A DNA stretch of 64,000 nucleotides from Patagioenas fasciata (Eukaryota; Chordata; Aves; Columbiformes; Columbidae). Position numbers and translations under genes: made by a program. Position 1 is the first letter of the stretch; every line of letters starts with the position of its first letter. The notes under the pieces were generated by a model, which saw only the letters and a list, made by a program, of their open reading frames with translations, did no database searches and had not been told where the DNA came from. This document shows positions 26,401 to 36,900 of this stretch, one piece after another. The stretch covers positions 1,249,445 through 1,313,444 of the forward strand of contig NC_092541.1 in assembly GCF_037038585.1 (NCBI RefSeq), given 5' to 3'.

Positions 26401-29400
26401 AAACTTTCAGAGCAATCTCTCCAGCTCAAACTGTTCTTCATAAGCAAAGACAAGAAGACTGAGAAAAGGAGCATAATCATCAACGTGGTGCATTGAAACA
26501 AGAAATGGCTACTCGGGCTAGAACGGTCGGAACAAGAACAAATGAAAGAATTTGGCCGTCCTCCCTCCCCCAGCGCAGAAACTCCCGAGAGCAAATGCTG
26601 AGCACAAAGTATTTTGGAGAGTGAAGCCATTTCTTGTGCAATTTATTACTATGAATAACACAATCTTAACCACGGGTTATTGAAGTCTTCAAGGGTTGAA
26701 GGTACAGAGCAAATGGCAGCATGAAGAAATAAAGCGTTTGCCACTCTGGGATAATCACAAACTGTGCAGGGATCAAAAGTCCTGGGCTAGTTGGGATGTT
26801 TGCTCTATGAACTGCCAGTGGTACCTGGGGTGGGTTAGAAGGGGGTGGTCAGTAGGTCAGAGAGGTTCTCCTGCCCCTCTGCTCTGCCCTGGGGAGACCA
26901 CACCTGGAATATTGTGTCCAGTTGTGGCCCCTCAGTTCCAGGAGGACAGGGAACTGCTGGAGAGAGTCCAGCGCAGCCACCAAGATGCTGGAGGGAGTGG
27001 AGCATCTCCCGTGTGAGGAAAGGCTGAGGGAGCTGGGGCTCTGGAGCTGGAGAAGAGGAGACTGAGGGGGGACTCATTCCTGGGGATCAATATGGAAAGG
27101 GGCAGTGTCAGGAGGATGGAGCCAGGCTCTTCTCGGTGACAACCAGTGACAGGACAAGGGGCAATGGGTACAAACTGGAACACAAAAGGTTCCACTTAAA
27201 TTTGAGAAGAAACTTGTTCCCAGTGAGGGTGTCAGAGCCTGGCCCAGGCTGCCCAGGGAGGTTGTGGAGTCTCCTTCTCTGCAGACATTCAAACCCGCCT
27301 GGACCCCTTCCTGTGGAACCTCAGCTGGGTGTTCCTGCTCCATGGGGGATTGCACTGGATGAGCTTTCCAGGGCCCTTCAACCCCTGACATTCTGTGAAC
27401 TGAAACAATTTTAAATTCTCAACACTGATGTTTTACTGGACTTCACACAGGAGCTGTCCAGTTTGTTTTTACGTACAGCAGGACATTTTATTTGTTGTAT
27501 TTTATTGTTACTGCTACCAAACAGGAGCAGGAACAAATCTAAACTTTTGTGAGTTCTTTTCTGTGGGTGACCTGACAGGGACTGTTTAGAGAATCGATTT
27601 TGATCTTTAAATGTAGCATGTAAATTTAAATTTTACTTGAAGAGGAGCAGTAGGCAGAGGACAGTAATTAATTTAAAAAGTGCACAGCTTGAGCTGCACC
27701 AGGTTTTACTCAACACTCAGAACAGGCGGGCAGTGGCACCTTAACGCAGCTGAGTAACAGATCATCAGGTCAACGCTGTTTGTCCACAGAATAAGTGACC
27801 ATTCAACACTCGAAGACGACTTTTTGTTGTATCGAAATCAACCCCATGACCCATCAACCCATCCCACGAGCAGCAGTGTCTATGTCACGAGTAACGACGA
27901 CTCGTGTTGGCACGGGAACAACCGTAACGCCTGAACCGTGCCAAAAAAACCACAACCAAACCGTTGGATAAGCCGTCTGAAGTTTGCAGGAGCCCAGCTC
28001 TACTTATTGCAGCCTCTCTAAAGGCCAGAAGTTGTATTCGTTGCAAACTCTTTGATCAAACCCTTGGATTAGAAGAAACAGGACATGTACTCAGCAAAAA
28101 CACACAGGAGCTCTTTGAGAAAACTCAAAGATCCCGAAGCTTTCCAACAAAGGGTTGTGTCTTCTCCCACGCAGACTTTCTGTCTGTATCAGGAATAACA
28201 TCAGAGCTCTGCTTAGGTCCAGGTTTCTGGCCAAGACGCTATTTGCCAAAATGCTGAAGATTTTGAATGGCAGATTTGGCTTCAGAACTCACCGCTGAAG
28301 AGATCAGGGTTTGATCAAAGGCTCAAATAAATAATTAATCTATTACTTCAACAGACTTTGCCTTGTGACCCTAACGAGTAACATCCACATAACATCTCAA
28401 AGGTGGAAGAGAAATTCAGCTGGACTGTGATTCCTCCATGTGAGGCATTTTTATCTGCATATGTACCAGAGAAACTCTTACCCACTGATGCAAATGCTCA
28501 CCGTAGCACCAAATTTTTGTCTCTTCATGTGCTTTAGAAACTTGTTTAAAAATTACATCTTAATTATCTTATGCAGTTCTGAGAACAAACATCGCTTCAC
28601 TAAAACAAACCCAAACCAACGTCATAAAAGGTAAATCATGCACTGCATGAAAAATGGAAAATCAGTTGAGAAGCTTTCTTTAAAAAAAAGCATAAAAATG
28701 CCCCCGCTGTCCCAATGAGCAACTAAAAATGTATTTGAGAATAGAAGTGGTAATTAGTAGGAGAAGAACCAGCTCCCCAAGTGTTAACCCGTCCCCGGTA
28801 TTCTGACCTCATCGAAAAACTGCTGAGTTTTACGCAGTATAAACTTTAATTCCGTCAGCTCCAAGAAGTTTCTCTTCAGAGCTTCCTGGTTCGTGTTGAT
28901 TTCCTTCAGCTCGTTTTCAATTTTCTCAAAGTTTGCCTGGAAGATGGGAAAAGGAGAAGGAAAAAGGACTTAAAGCAATTCCATAAATAGGTGCTAAGTC
29001 TATTAAAACAGGAATGTAGGCAAGATGTTGCACGTTGTCACGCCATTTGCATACAATTCCTGCTACAGTAAACAGATCTGGATTTGTTACATTCTCTTCA
29101 GGCAACGTGAAACTTTTCACACTCAGACAGTCTTTTATAGAGTGGATAGATACAGTGTTCTTCAAATCATTAAAACCCTTGTAAACTTTAGGACAGACCC
29201 ATCGTAAACCAGGCAGTTCCAACAGGTTTTACCTCATTTAAATGGGTGACATTCCTCTTAAATACTTTCACTTCTAGCTGTATATGGATAAATGTACAAG
29301 TCAAACAATGGTCGTGAATCAAAACCAAACTGAGTGAGGCTGGCAGAGCCGCAGTCCAAGTGACAGCTGGGGACTATGGTTAATGCACCTTTGCCACTAA

Positions 29401-30607
29401 ATTCAATGGGTATCAACCAACGGAGCTAATTTCCCCTATTTTCATCTAGAGTCAAATACTACTTTAGTCTTAACACACATCATTACCTCCAAGTCAATCA
29501 TGTCACGTGGGAAAGGCACCTCCGGGTTTTCACCAGTGTCCGTGATAGGAATATTTGCCTTTTTAATCTCCTTCTCCACAAACCCTGGAGAGACAATACT
29601 GTTAGTATTAACTAAAAGGACAGTTCAGTGTTAAACTGTCACCGTAACCTCCACCCAGCCCGATCAGCAGCTGTGAATTCTTTCACCTCCCCTTCCAGGA
29701 TCCTCTTTTTTGGTTAAAGCTCTTCCAAGCGGGAAGTGAATCCCTGGAGGGGATTCCCAGGACACAGAGGGCGGCAGCCTCCACTCTCACCATCAGCTCT
29801 TTGTGTTCTAACCCTGAATCACTGAGTGGTTGGGGTTGGAGGAATCTCTCTAGATCCCCAGCCCTGCTCACGCAGGGTCCCAGAGCAGATCACACAGGAT
29901 CCCAGGGGGTTTGAATGGCTCAGAGAAGGAGACTCCACACCCGCTCTGGGCAGCCTGGGCCAGGCTCTGGCACCGCAAAGGAAAGGAGTTTCTCCTCGTG
30001 TTCAGATGGAGCCTCCTGTGTTTCAGTCTGTGCCCGTTGCCCCTCACCCTGGCGCTGGGCACCGCTGAACAGAGTCTGGTCCATCCTGACACCCACCCTG
30101 AGATACTGATCCATTGATCAGATCCCTCTCAGCTTCTCTTCCCCAGCTCCTCACGTTCAGGTGGAACCTCCTGTGTTTCAATCCGCGCCCATCGCAGGTT
30201 TAACCCGCAATTATTTTTTTCCCCTAAAACCTACAGAGCTGGAACCATCCGGAGACTTAGGGAGAAACGTACTCAGCTTTCGGTCCATCTCCTCGCACCT
30301 CCTCACTTCGTTAACGAATTTTCGCTGGAACACGTTCACGTCCGGGTTGAGCTGCAGAACAACGCGTTCCCTCAGCGACACCCCCGGCGCCGGCCCGGCT
30401 GTCACCTGGCCCCCCTGCGCCTTTTCCCCGGCGACACCGCGCGGTGCCGGGGATGGTACCGGGGGTTGGGTTCGCTCCGCGGGGACTCACGTCTCGGAAC
30501 TGGACCTTCCCCAGCTCGCCCAGCTCGCTGACACAGCAGTACGCGGCCTCGGACTGCAGGAACAGCTGGGCCAGGGTCATCTCCTCGCTGCGGAACAGCT
30601 CCCCCAT
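5442..30607 (-). CDS. ATP6V0A1: V-type proton ATPase subunit a1 (V0 domain)
   Basis: Subunit a of the membrane V0 sector; it forms the two half-channels for protons and anchors V1. Isoform a1 serves synaptic vesicles, endosomes and lysosomes. Coding exons (minus): 30607-30491, 30351-30273, 29584-29487, 28936-28808, 24393-24311, 23513-23387, 22171-22089, 21478-21385, 20174-19962, 19330-19180, 18964-18825, 18086-17929, 17516-17426, 16636-16518, 16219-16003, 15877-15770, 15036-14962 (cassette), 12746-12639, 12062-12045 (microexon), 10896-10779, 10315-10144, 5535-5442. Phases join throughout to 863 residues; without the cassette the protein is 838, the length I recall for a human isoform. It starts [15 protein letters not shown]. 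The N-terminal ~390 residues are the cytosolic arm, with coiled-coil [14 protein letters not shown]; the rest is the multi-pass domain. Essential channel arginine: [13 protein letters not shown] (Arg766 in the long form). NQT and NWT are possible glycosylation sites. The frame is intact. Confidence 0.98.
5536..10143 (-). other. ATP6V0A1: last intron of ATP6V0A1
   Basis: A 4.6-kb intron between the exon ending LRLHW and the final exon. It is AT-richer than the flanks and holds only a short CR1-like fragment near 9716. No other gene or exon is recognised. Confidence 0.8.
9716..9760 (-). mobile_element. CR1 LINE 3'-end fragment (degraded)
   Basis: The segment CACAGAATCACAGAACAG followed by GGTTGGAAGGGA resembles the reversed 3' end of CR1. 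Similarity fades quickly after about 45 bp, so this is a short old remnant or the boundary is uncertain. Confidence 0.4.
10674..10752. repeat. AT-rich, partly palindromic stretch
   Basis: An (A+T)-rich block with imperfect inverted TATTATA-type runs. Two similar 14-16 bp words (ATAATAAGTCTCAATA and ATAATAAATCTCAAAT) bracket it. It lies about 30 nt past the donor of the exon ending SLAHA in ATP6V0A1. Confidence 0.5.
12045..12062 (-). other. ATP6V0A1: 18-nt microexon of ATP6V0A1 encoding PTEDEV
   Basis: On the minus strand a TTTTCAAG acceptor precedes CCTACGGAGGATGAGGTG, which is followed by the donor GTAAGAAAC. The six codons give PTEDEV, identical to the segment that distinguishes human a1 splice variants. 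It inserts in phase 0 between ...HSEEGEE and [10 protein letters not shown]. It adds an acidic stretch to the loop just before the helix carrying the essential arginine. It is too short for standard gene finders; I identified it from the residues, splice sites and phase. Confidence 0.88.
13860..14515 (-). mobile_element. CR1 LINE, 5'-truncated copy
   Basis: Begins with the reversed CR1 tail (CACAGAATCCCAGAGTG, then GGGGTTGGAAGGGACCTGG) and continues through typical CR1 3'-UTR and terminal ORF2 sequence. It lies in ATP6V0A1 between the cassette exon and the exon at 12639-12746. It is nearly identical to the oppositely oriented copy at 26814-27400: an 80-codon translation shared by the two differs at one residue. 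It is 5'-truncated, as is usual for CR1. Confidence 0.9.
14962..15036 (-). other. ATP6V0A1: 25-codon cassette exon of ATP6V0A1
   Basis: Minus-strand acceptor TTCACTATCAG and donor GTGAGTGG bound 75 nt that stay open in phase 0 and start [11 protein letters not shown]. They fall between ...YLRRKHL and [11 protein letters not shown], where the usual human a1 protein joins directly (KHLGTLNFGG). Including it lengthens the protein from 838 to 863 residues, in a cytosolic loop of the membrane domain. Alternative a1 splice forms are known in vertebrate brain. That this one is used here is inferred from its splice sites, open frame and preserved phase. Confidence 0.7.
20280..20400 (-). mobile_element. 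CR1 LINE internal fragment
   Basis: The stretch around GGTCCCTAAGCTGCTCCCAT and CACACTTGTGCTCCA matches part of the better preserved CR1 at 52648-53110. It lies inside ATP6V0A1, just upstream (in gene orientation) of the exon at 19962-20174. Both ends are vague. Confidence 0.55.
24394..28807 (-). other. ATP6V0A1: large ATP6V0A1 intron
   Basis: A 4.4-kb intron between the exon ending QQFFDE and the exon starting MADPDLL. It contains the plus-strand CR1 at 26814-27400 and otherwise unremarkable AT-rich sequence. No further exon is recognised. Confidence 0.8.
26814..27400 (+). mobile_element. CR1 LINE, 5'-truncated copy
   Basis: Plus-oriented CR1 ending in the typical tail (CAACCCCTGACATTCTGTGA). 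It carries the same terminal ORF2/3'-UTR sequence as the minus-oriented copy at 13860-14515, with very few differences. The copy is shortened at its 5' end near GGTACCTGGGGTGGG. Confidence 0.9.
29815..30200 (-). mobile_element. CR1 LINE fragment in ATP6V0A1
   Basis: Reversed CR1 3' region (GGTTGGGGTTGGAGGAATC, then CCCAGCCCTGCTCACGCAG). It belongs to the same subfamily as the copies at 57955-58395 and 62300-62735; a 74-codon translation shared with the latter differs at one or two positions. A second short CR1 piece (CAGGTGGAACCTCCTGTGTT) is appended at 30155-30200, only about 70 bp from a coding-exon donor. Confidence 0.87.
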
Positions 30608-30705
30608 GGCGGCGAGAAACTCTGAGGAGAAGGAGCGCTCAGAACGGCGCAGGAACCGGCCCCACCGGCCCCACCGGCCCCGCCACCCCCCGGCCCCCCG
30701 TTACC
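30608..30705 (-). other. ATP6V0A1: ATP6V0A1 5' UTR splice junction
   Basis: On the minus strand CTTCTCCTCAG ends at 30622 and is followed by AGTTTCTCGCCGCCATGG, so 14 nt of 5' UTR precede the ATG in the first coding exon. Upstream, CTGCGGCAG/GTAACG gives a good donor, with a non-coding first exon ending at 30705. The gene therefore appears to have an untranslated exon 1 starting roughly 30.75-30.8 kb. Confidence 0.7.
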
Positions 30706-31075
30706 TGCCGCAGCCCCCTCCGAGCCCGCAGTGCAGCGGCCGCCGCCAGCTGATCCGCTGCGGCTTCCGTCCGCTGACGTCACCACGCACGTCTCCTAGC
30801 AACGGGGCCTGCACCGGAAGTGACGATGGTGGGGCGGGATGGGGCGGGGCCTGTCAGCGGGTGCTGTCACCGGGTGCTGTCACCGGGTGCTGTCACCGGG
30901 TCCTGTCAGCGGCCCCGCGCCGTTCCCGCTGCTCCTTAGGGGCTGGTGACGCCATTGGTGACGTCACTGGCAGCGTGGCCGAGGCGCGAAGGCGCGGCCC
31001 GTCCCCACCGGCTGAGCCCGGGCCTGGGCTCCGTGAGGCGGCCGCGGGGAGCGCAGGTACGGGCCTGGGGATGGT
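30706..31075. promoter_or_regulatory. ATP6V0A1: ATP6V0A1 CpG-island promoter
   Basis: CpG-rich, TATA-less sequence around the untranslated first exon. Visible motifs are a palindromic CRE TGACGTCA at 30775-30782, an ETS/GABP-type ACCGGAAGTGA at 30813-30823, GC boxes near 30831-30850, an inverted CCAAT (CCATTGG) at 30952-30958, and a second CRE TGACGTCA at 30959-30966. The CRE/ETS combination is typical of constitutively active housekeeping promoters. Confidence 0.75.
30846..30910. repeat. 13-bp tandem repeat, five units
   Basis: Five 13-bp units: the central three read GGGTGCTGTCACC at 30859, 30872 and 30885. The first (30846) and last (30898) are variants containing CCTGTCAGC. It lies in the ATP6V0A1 promoter between the two CREs. 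Confidence 0.93.
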
Positions 31076-33600
31076 GGGGACAACCCCCGAGGTTGTAAGA
31101 GCACAGAAAGCTGCACTCACACGGCACATTTCCTCCCCCTGGACTTGTCCCCAGGTCCTTGGAAAACAAAGAGGATCATTTTATGTCTTTCTCTGTCCAG
31201 TCCATGTCCTCCGGGCTTGAGCTACAGGCAAAGGGACAAATTGTGTCAACTGCACTTGAGGAAATTTAACAGTCTGTCTGCTGCAAGCCAAGGCTGTTTC
31301 ATATTTCTGACAGGCCCTAAGCAGGATCATGCTAATTAGGAAGATAATTGAACCGTTACCTATAGTCACAGGAACATCCACGGGCTGTTGGGGAAGCAGG
31401 TGTTGCACATCGTCATAATTTATTGTCTGACAGTTTTTCTTCAAAGCTTTTTCCTTTGGACTGTCCCACAGAAACGCTCCAGTGGTGCTGCTGTAAAACC
31501 GCTGGGATGTTGGAGCGCTCAGTCATATCTAAGGCATAGTGTAAGTGTGAAAGAGCCAAAGATCAAACTCATTATCTGCCATGCGACAAGAGCAGCAAGA
31601 AATTGTTTGCGCTAGAAGTGGCTGAGTCAGATTTCAGTGTCCTGTGTGCTCTGTCGGGGTGAAGGCTCCAGAGCGGAGGCTGCAGTTTGCCACCTATTGG
31701 CTTCTCCGGGGATGTCCCCATGGCAGAAAATGCCTGAAATGGAGTTAATCCTAACATAGAAAATTACTCATGGCCTTTTAGCGATGGCTGTGTGCACAAC
31801 AAGCACCAAGTGTGACCCTTTGTCTCTTCCACTCACTATCAAGAATGAATATAAATGCCTCTTCTGTTGTTTTATCTGATTATATGTAGATTCACCTGCT
31901 CAGCCTGATTTTTAAAAATTATTCTGAAATAGGGAAACACAGGCACAAGGATTGCATTGAAGTCACACATGGAATAGTTGGCAGACCTAGAAAGAGTCCT
32001 GTCCTGTACCCGAAACTTCACAGCAGATGTTTGGGGAAGATCCACTTTGAAGCAGATATTCCCAGTGAGAAACAACTGCAGGGCCTCGACGTATCTGGCT
32101 GCGGGGAGGATTTTTTTTCATGGCACTGACTCATCAGCAGCAAACACTGGAAATAAATCCTCAGGAAAAAAGGCCCCTCCAGGAAAAAACAGGCTATAGA
32201 AAAGCAACCTATTTTTAATACATGACATAATACCTATTGTGGAAGCTGCACAGCACAATTTACTGATGCACAGTGAACCCAAATCTAGATCAGTGGTGCA
32301 GTAAAAAGCAAACTGTCACATGGTGGAGAGCACAGGGGCACGGAAAGTGCTGACTGTCGAGAGCATTCATCAGTAAACGACGTTCCTGTACATCTGCGGG
32401 TGCGTCGTGGGTTTCCCAGCTTGTAGCTCGGAATTAAGCGTCTCTTCCAGTGCTGTCCTGAGGGAGGCTGTGAGCACGGAGAACCTGAGTGCTGTGGAGC
32501 TTTTGTTTTATGTGGCGCATTGCAAGGGTGGGCTCAAGCCTGGAGATGTGCTGAGTATGAATTGCTTGTTGTAAAGGCCACAGGAGAATCTTAGAATCAT
32601 AGAATCATTTTGGTTGGAAAAGCCCCTCAAGATCATCAAGTCCGACCATTCCCCCACCCCTGGCGCTGCCCCACGTCCTGAGAACCTCATGTCCGTCTGT
32701 CCAACCCTCCAGGAACGGTGACTCCAGCACTGCCCTGGGCAGCCTGTTCCAATGCCCCACAGCCCTTTGGGGGAGAAATTGTTCCCAGATCCAACCTCAA
32801 CCTCCCCTGGCGCAACTTGAGGCCGTTTCCTCTGCTCCTGGCGCTTGTTCCTGGGGAGCAGAGCCTGACCCTCCCAGCTCCAAGCTCCTTTCAGGCAGTT
32901 GCAGAGCACAAGAAGGTCTCCCCTCCTTCCCCATATTTTCCAAAGCAATATGTACTCTATTAAAGTTCTGAAAGAATTAGTATTGTTTTACAAATAGAGC
33001 CTTTTGTAACTCAGTGTCTTTGGACGTTGTGGACAAGCACCACTTTGCATGGCATATGCTGAAGCATGTCCTGCATTTGAAAGTCTGGTGATGAGATGTC
33101 GATGGATGAGGATTGCAGAGCTGAGGGAGCGGCTTTGAGGTGAGAGTGGCCAGCTGCTTCACGTTGAGAGTGAATTATAGCTCTTCTTTCTGTGTTAAAT
33201 CTACATAAAGACATGGTACACCCTGTATATATTGTGTATATATCATGTTGTGTATATTCACAGACGTGGGAGCATGTATTTTTATGATCCAGAAGTTACG
33301 TGCCATTAACTACTCAACCCAAACTGTAGCCTTTAGTTAAAGTAGTGAAAATCAGGTTCTCATAGTCCTGGAAAAGCTCACTACTGGTAAAAGATGTGAA
33401 TTACCCAGCTGAACTTTAATGTGCGGTTGTTTAAACCAGCCTTCCTTTCATCTATACAGCCGTGCCCAGATGGGATTGCCTTTTTCCCAGCAGCTTCCCG
33501 AGCCTTCTGCTCAAGGTTTTTGTTTTTTCCTCTCATTACTTATAGCGCCTTTAGACTTCTGGTAAAGAAGAGGCGGTTGTAGTTTCAGAGCTTCGCATTC
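31076..33600. other. intergenic region between ATP6V0A1 and CAVIN1
   Basis: About 2.5 kb between the divergent ATP6V0A1 and CAVIN1 promoters. It contains one CR1 (32590-32940) and a TA/TG-rich patch near 33224-33258. No coding gene is recognised. A plus-strand donor (GCAG/GTACGG at 31056) and acceptor (TTGTCCCCAG near 31155) could belong to a divergent non-coding transcript. Confidence 0.55.
32590..32940 (-). mobile_element. CR1 LINE 3' fragment
   Basis: Starts with the reversed tail repeat (AGAATCATAGAATCATTTTG, then GGTTGGAAAAGCCCC) and runs on through the CR1 3' UTR. It is the same subfamily as 52648-53110 and 60634-60862. It is intergenic. Confidence 0.92.
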
Positions 33601-33959
33601 CTCGCTGAGCCGTGCCTGTGTTTGCTTGCAAAGCCATCGCCTCCTCTCCAACTACTTTAATCATTTCAGCAAGGGTGGGTCATCAGGCATTTGGCAGCGG
33701 GCTCCTTTTCTATAGCTGAGGTGGAGTCAGCCAATGACCTGCAAGCCTGGAAAATTTTGCAGGGCAGTTTCACTGGCCGGCTTTGCAGAGCTGTGCCATT
33801 TGAATTTCAGCGCAGACATCCGCACACTGCGCTCTCCCATTCCTGGCGTGTCTCCCAGCGCAGAGTTTAGCTGAGGCTCGGGTTTAGTTTTCCCTCCTCT
33901 CTCTCTCTCCCTCCAGTGACAGCGTCTCCAGCTCCGCTCACCAGCACTCCCGGGTGATC
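33590..33959 (+). promoter_or_regulatory. CAVIN1: CAVIN1 promoter and 5' UTR region
   Basis: Region directly upstream of the CAVIN1 start. It holds two TEAD/M-CAT words CATTCCT (33596-33602 and 33838-33844), a CCAAT box at 33731-33735, a weak TATAG at 33711, and a (CT)n tract at 33894-33912 in the likely 5' UTR. The transcription start is not determined by the sequence. Confidence 0.5.
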
Positions 33960-36900
33960 ATGGAGGATACCACTTTGCAAATTATCGAACCACCGACCGC
34001 TTCTGAGGCCTCCGAGGAGCAAACGCCTGAAGAACCCATCAAATCAGACCAGATCAATGGGGTGATGGTGCTGACCCTTCTGGACAAGATCATCGGAGCG
34101 GTGGATCAGATCCAGCTGACCCAAACGCAGCTGGAGGAGAGACAGCAAGAGATGGATAGCGCCGTGACCAGCATCCAGGGCGAATTAACCAAGCTGACAA
34201 AGGCACACACCACCACCAGCAACACCGTCAACAAGATGCTGGAAAAAGTGCGCAAGGTGAGCGTCAACGTGAAAACCGTCCGGCAGAACCTGGAGAAGCA
34301 AGCCGGGCAGATAAAGAAGCTGGAGGCCAACGAAGCGGAGCTCCTGAAACGCAGAAACTTCAAAGTCATGATCTACCAGGTAAGGAGCTTTTTCACAACC
34401 TCTTTATGTCCTGTGGGCGGGTGTTTTCTTTGCTAAGGGTTCTGTCACTCTGCATGGCTGGTTGTTCTCCCCAAGTCCCCTGACTGACTGGTGGTCCAAA
34501 CTGAGGCGCGTCCAAAGTAGCTCCCTCATTCGTGATTTAACACTGTCTGTGTGTTCTAGGGCAAGGTTTGATAGGGTTGCTATATTTAGCGAGAATAATA
34601 ATAGTGAAAATAGTCTTAAACACCCGTTGTGATGGACCAGAAGTATCAAAATAACCCGATTTTGCTGCTTAACTAAAAAAAGAACAGGAATGCACCGGGT
34701 TCTGGAAGGGAGTATTTATAAATCCGTCTGCCAACGTTTTTTCTACCGAGAGGCAACATGTGTATTGCTACGTGGAGAGCGATAATATTTCAGATTCGTG
34801 ACATGCATCTGATAACAACAAGAGAGAGTAACCCCGGCACCGGGGTTAACCTCACCCACCCGGGCAGGCGGAGGAATCGCAACACGGCCCCTTGAGCTCC
34901 TTAGTACCCAGGGCTGCCTTTCCCGTTCTGCTCGTACAGATTTCCAGGGCCTTGTTTTTTCCTGCAACCTGCAAGTCTTGAATCTTCTGGTTGTCTGGTT
35001 TTAATAACAGCTTTGGTGTGCTTGATGTTCGACCCCTGCGCTAAGTGTTGGATTTTTCCTTTGATATTAAACAAGAAGAAAGAGAGGAATATGCTTCTAT
35101 CGGTTTTCCTGTCTCGAGCTAGGCTTAGCCACAGAAGAAAAGTGAGTGAAATAGTTAATGATTCAGTTAGAAGCCTCTGGGTTAATAATAGACAGCGGCG
35201 GGGACAAATAGAGAAGCATCCAGTGCTGATCACAGGAAGAGAGGGGAAAAAAACAGAGAAAAAAAGGGAAAATGCCTCTTACTAGAGGGTTTAAAGAGAG
35301 AGCTGCTCATAATAGGCTCAGGAATCTAACACGTACGGGGGCCTGTGCAGCTCTGATTCAGAGCTTAAGCATTTGTAGTTTTGTCATGCCCGAAAAGCTG
35401 AAATACTCAAGCCTATTCAGATCATACGGGCAACTTAAACAGCTATATATATATATATTTATTACAAGCTCTTTGTATCAGGCTTTTGGGGGAGGGTGAA
35501 TCTATCCATGGAAAAATAAAATAGAACTCTAAGTGTACTGCAGAAGCAACAAACATTGCGAACTGAGAAGAGTGAAGGGAATTGTTTAAATATAACATTC
35601 CTTGGGGGTTATGGAAATAGGTGGGAAGTTGATGCGCTCCTGGGGTCTTCGGGAGCATCCAGAACATGGGCAGGTTGTCATTTTGGGAGCTTTTCAGTTC
35701 GGTTTGCTGCTGTTTATGAATATCGGGTCGAGTTTCTCTTTGAATATGAAAAAGCGATCCTGCTTCTACAGGAAATCAGGGGCGATACTCTTGCTTGTGT
35801 AAGGAGGACGGAGCGGTGAATCACTTGACAAGGGACTCCGCAGGGATTTTGTGAATCATGGAGATATTAGGAAAACACAACCATTTCCCAGTGTGGAATT
35901 TGGTGTCGTTTGACGGGGAGGCCGCAGAGCGCGGGTGACAAATTCTCCAGGTTTGCTTCGTGTGGCGTTTTCGCTCCCTCGTGGAAATGCCGGCGTTTCT
36001 CTGGGAATGCCGAGCGGACTCGGGGGGCGAGGATCCCGTTCGGGGAGCCCCACGGTGCCGCGTGAGCGTGCAGGCAAACGAGGGTCTCTCTTGGGGAGAT
36101 TATCTCTTAATTTGCTGCTTAAACTGAAAAAACCAAAACCCGTGATGGGCTTTTCATGTTGGAAAACTAGAAGGAGATAGGCAATAATGACATTAATGTG
36201 CTTGAGTAACAAATACTTTTCTCAATAGTGGTATTGTGCTGCGTTCCTGTGACAAAGAAGACGCGTATGATGAGAATTTGGGCAGGGACCAGAGGGAATC
36301 CCCTGGAACCTGCGTATGATGGAAATGGAGATTTTCAGTCAACAGAGAATGTTTCTGACCTATAGCGACCTACGGTCTGTCTCAGAGCTACGTTAATTAT
36401 TGTTTCTCACGTAGAAAATAGGGTTGCTTAATAGTTGTGTTATTCTGCAGGCTGCACTGCCTTAAAATGTCATTGTGTACTTTTTGCATTACAGAAACAT
36501 GAATTGTAGGGGTTGGTGGAAGGGAAAATAATCTGTCACATAGAGGAGTCTCCTGTTCGTGGAGGCATTTTATGCTGAAGAATTAAACACTTTGATGGAT
36601 CTCAGAAGTAGTTCTGGAAGTCTAAATGAAGAAAAATCACCGCGGTTTCTTAACTGTGTCTATAATTTTAAAAATAATTACGACATAACTCTTTTCTAAT
36701 TCAATATTTCACTTCTCAAGACCCACCACCTGTTGAAGTTTGCAACAGATATTTTCCTGATAATGTAATTAATTCTGTGCTGTGAGCAACATTATTACTG
36801 CTGTCTAACTCAGCCTTTAGGAAGCTGTGATTAACTGTCCAGTGCAATTGCATTTGCAGGTGCTATGGATAAAAATGCAAAGGTTTATCAGCCTTTTCTT

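Noticed and set aside
26835-27077. 80-codon open frame repeated almost exactly at 14185-14427
   Set aside because: Both are parts of the two CR1 copies, not host genes.
30444-31220. 258-codon plus-strand open frame across the ATP6V0A1 first exons
   Set aside because: It runs antisense through a conserved coding exon and then through the CpG promoter and minisatellite; it is a GC-driven shadow without recognisable domains.
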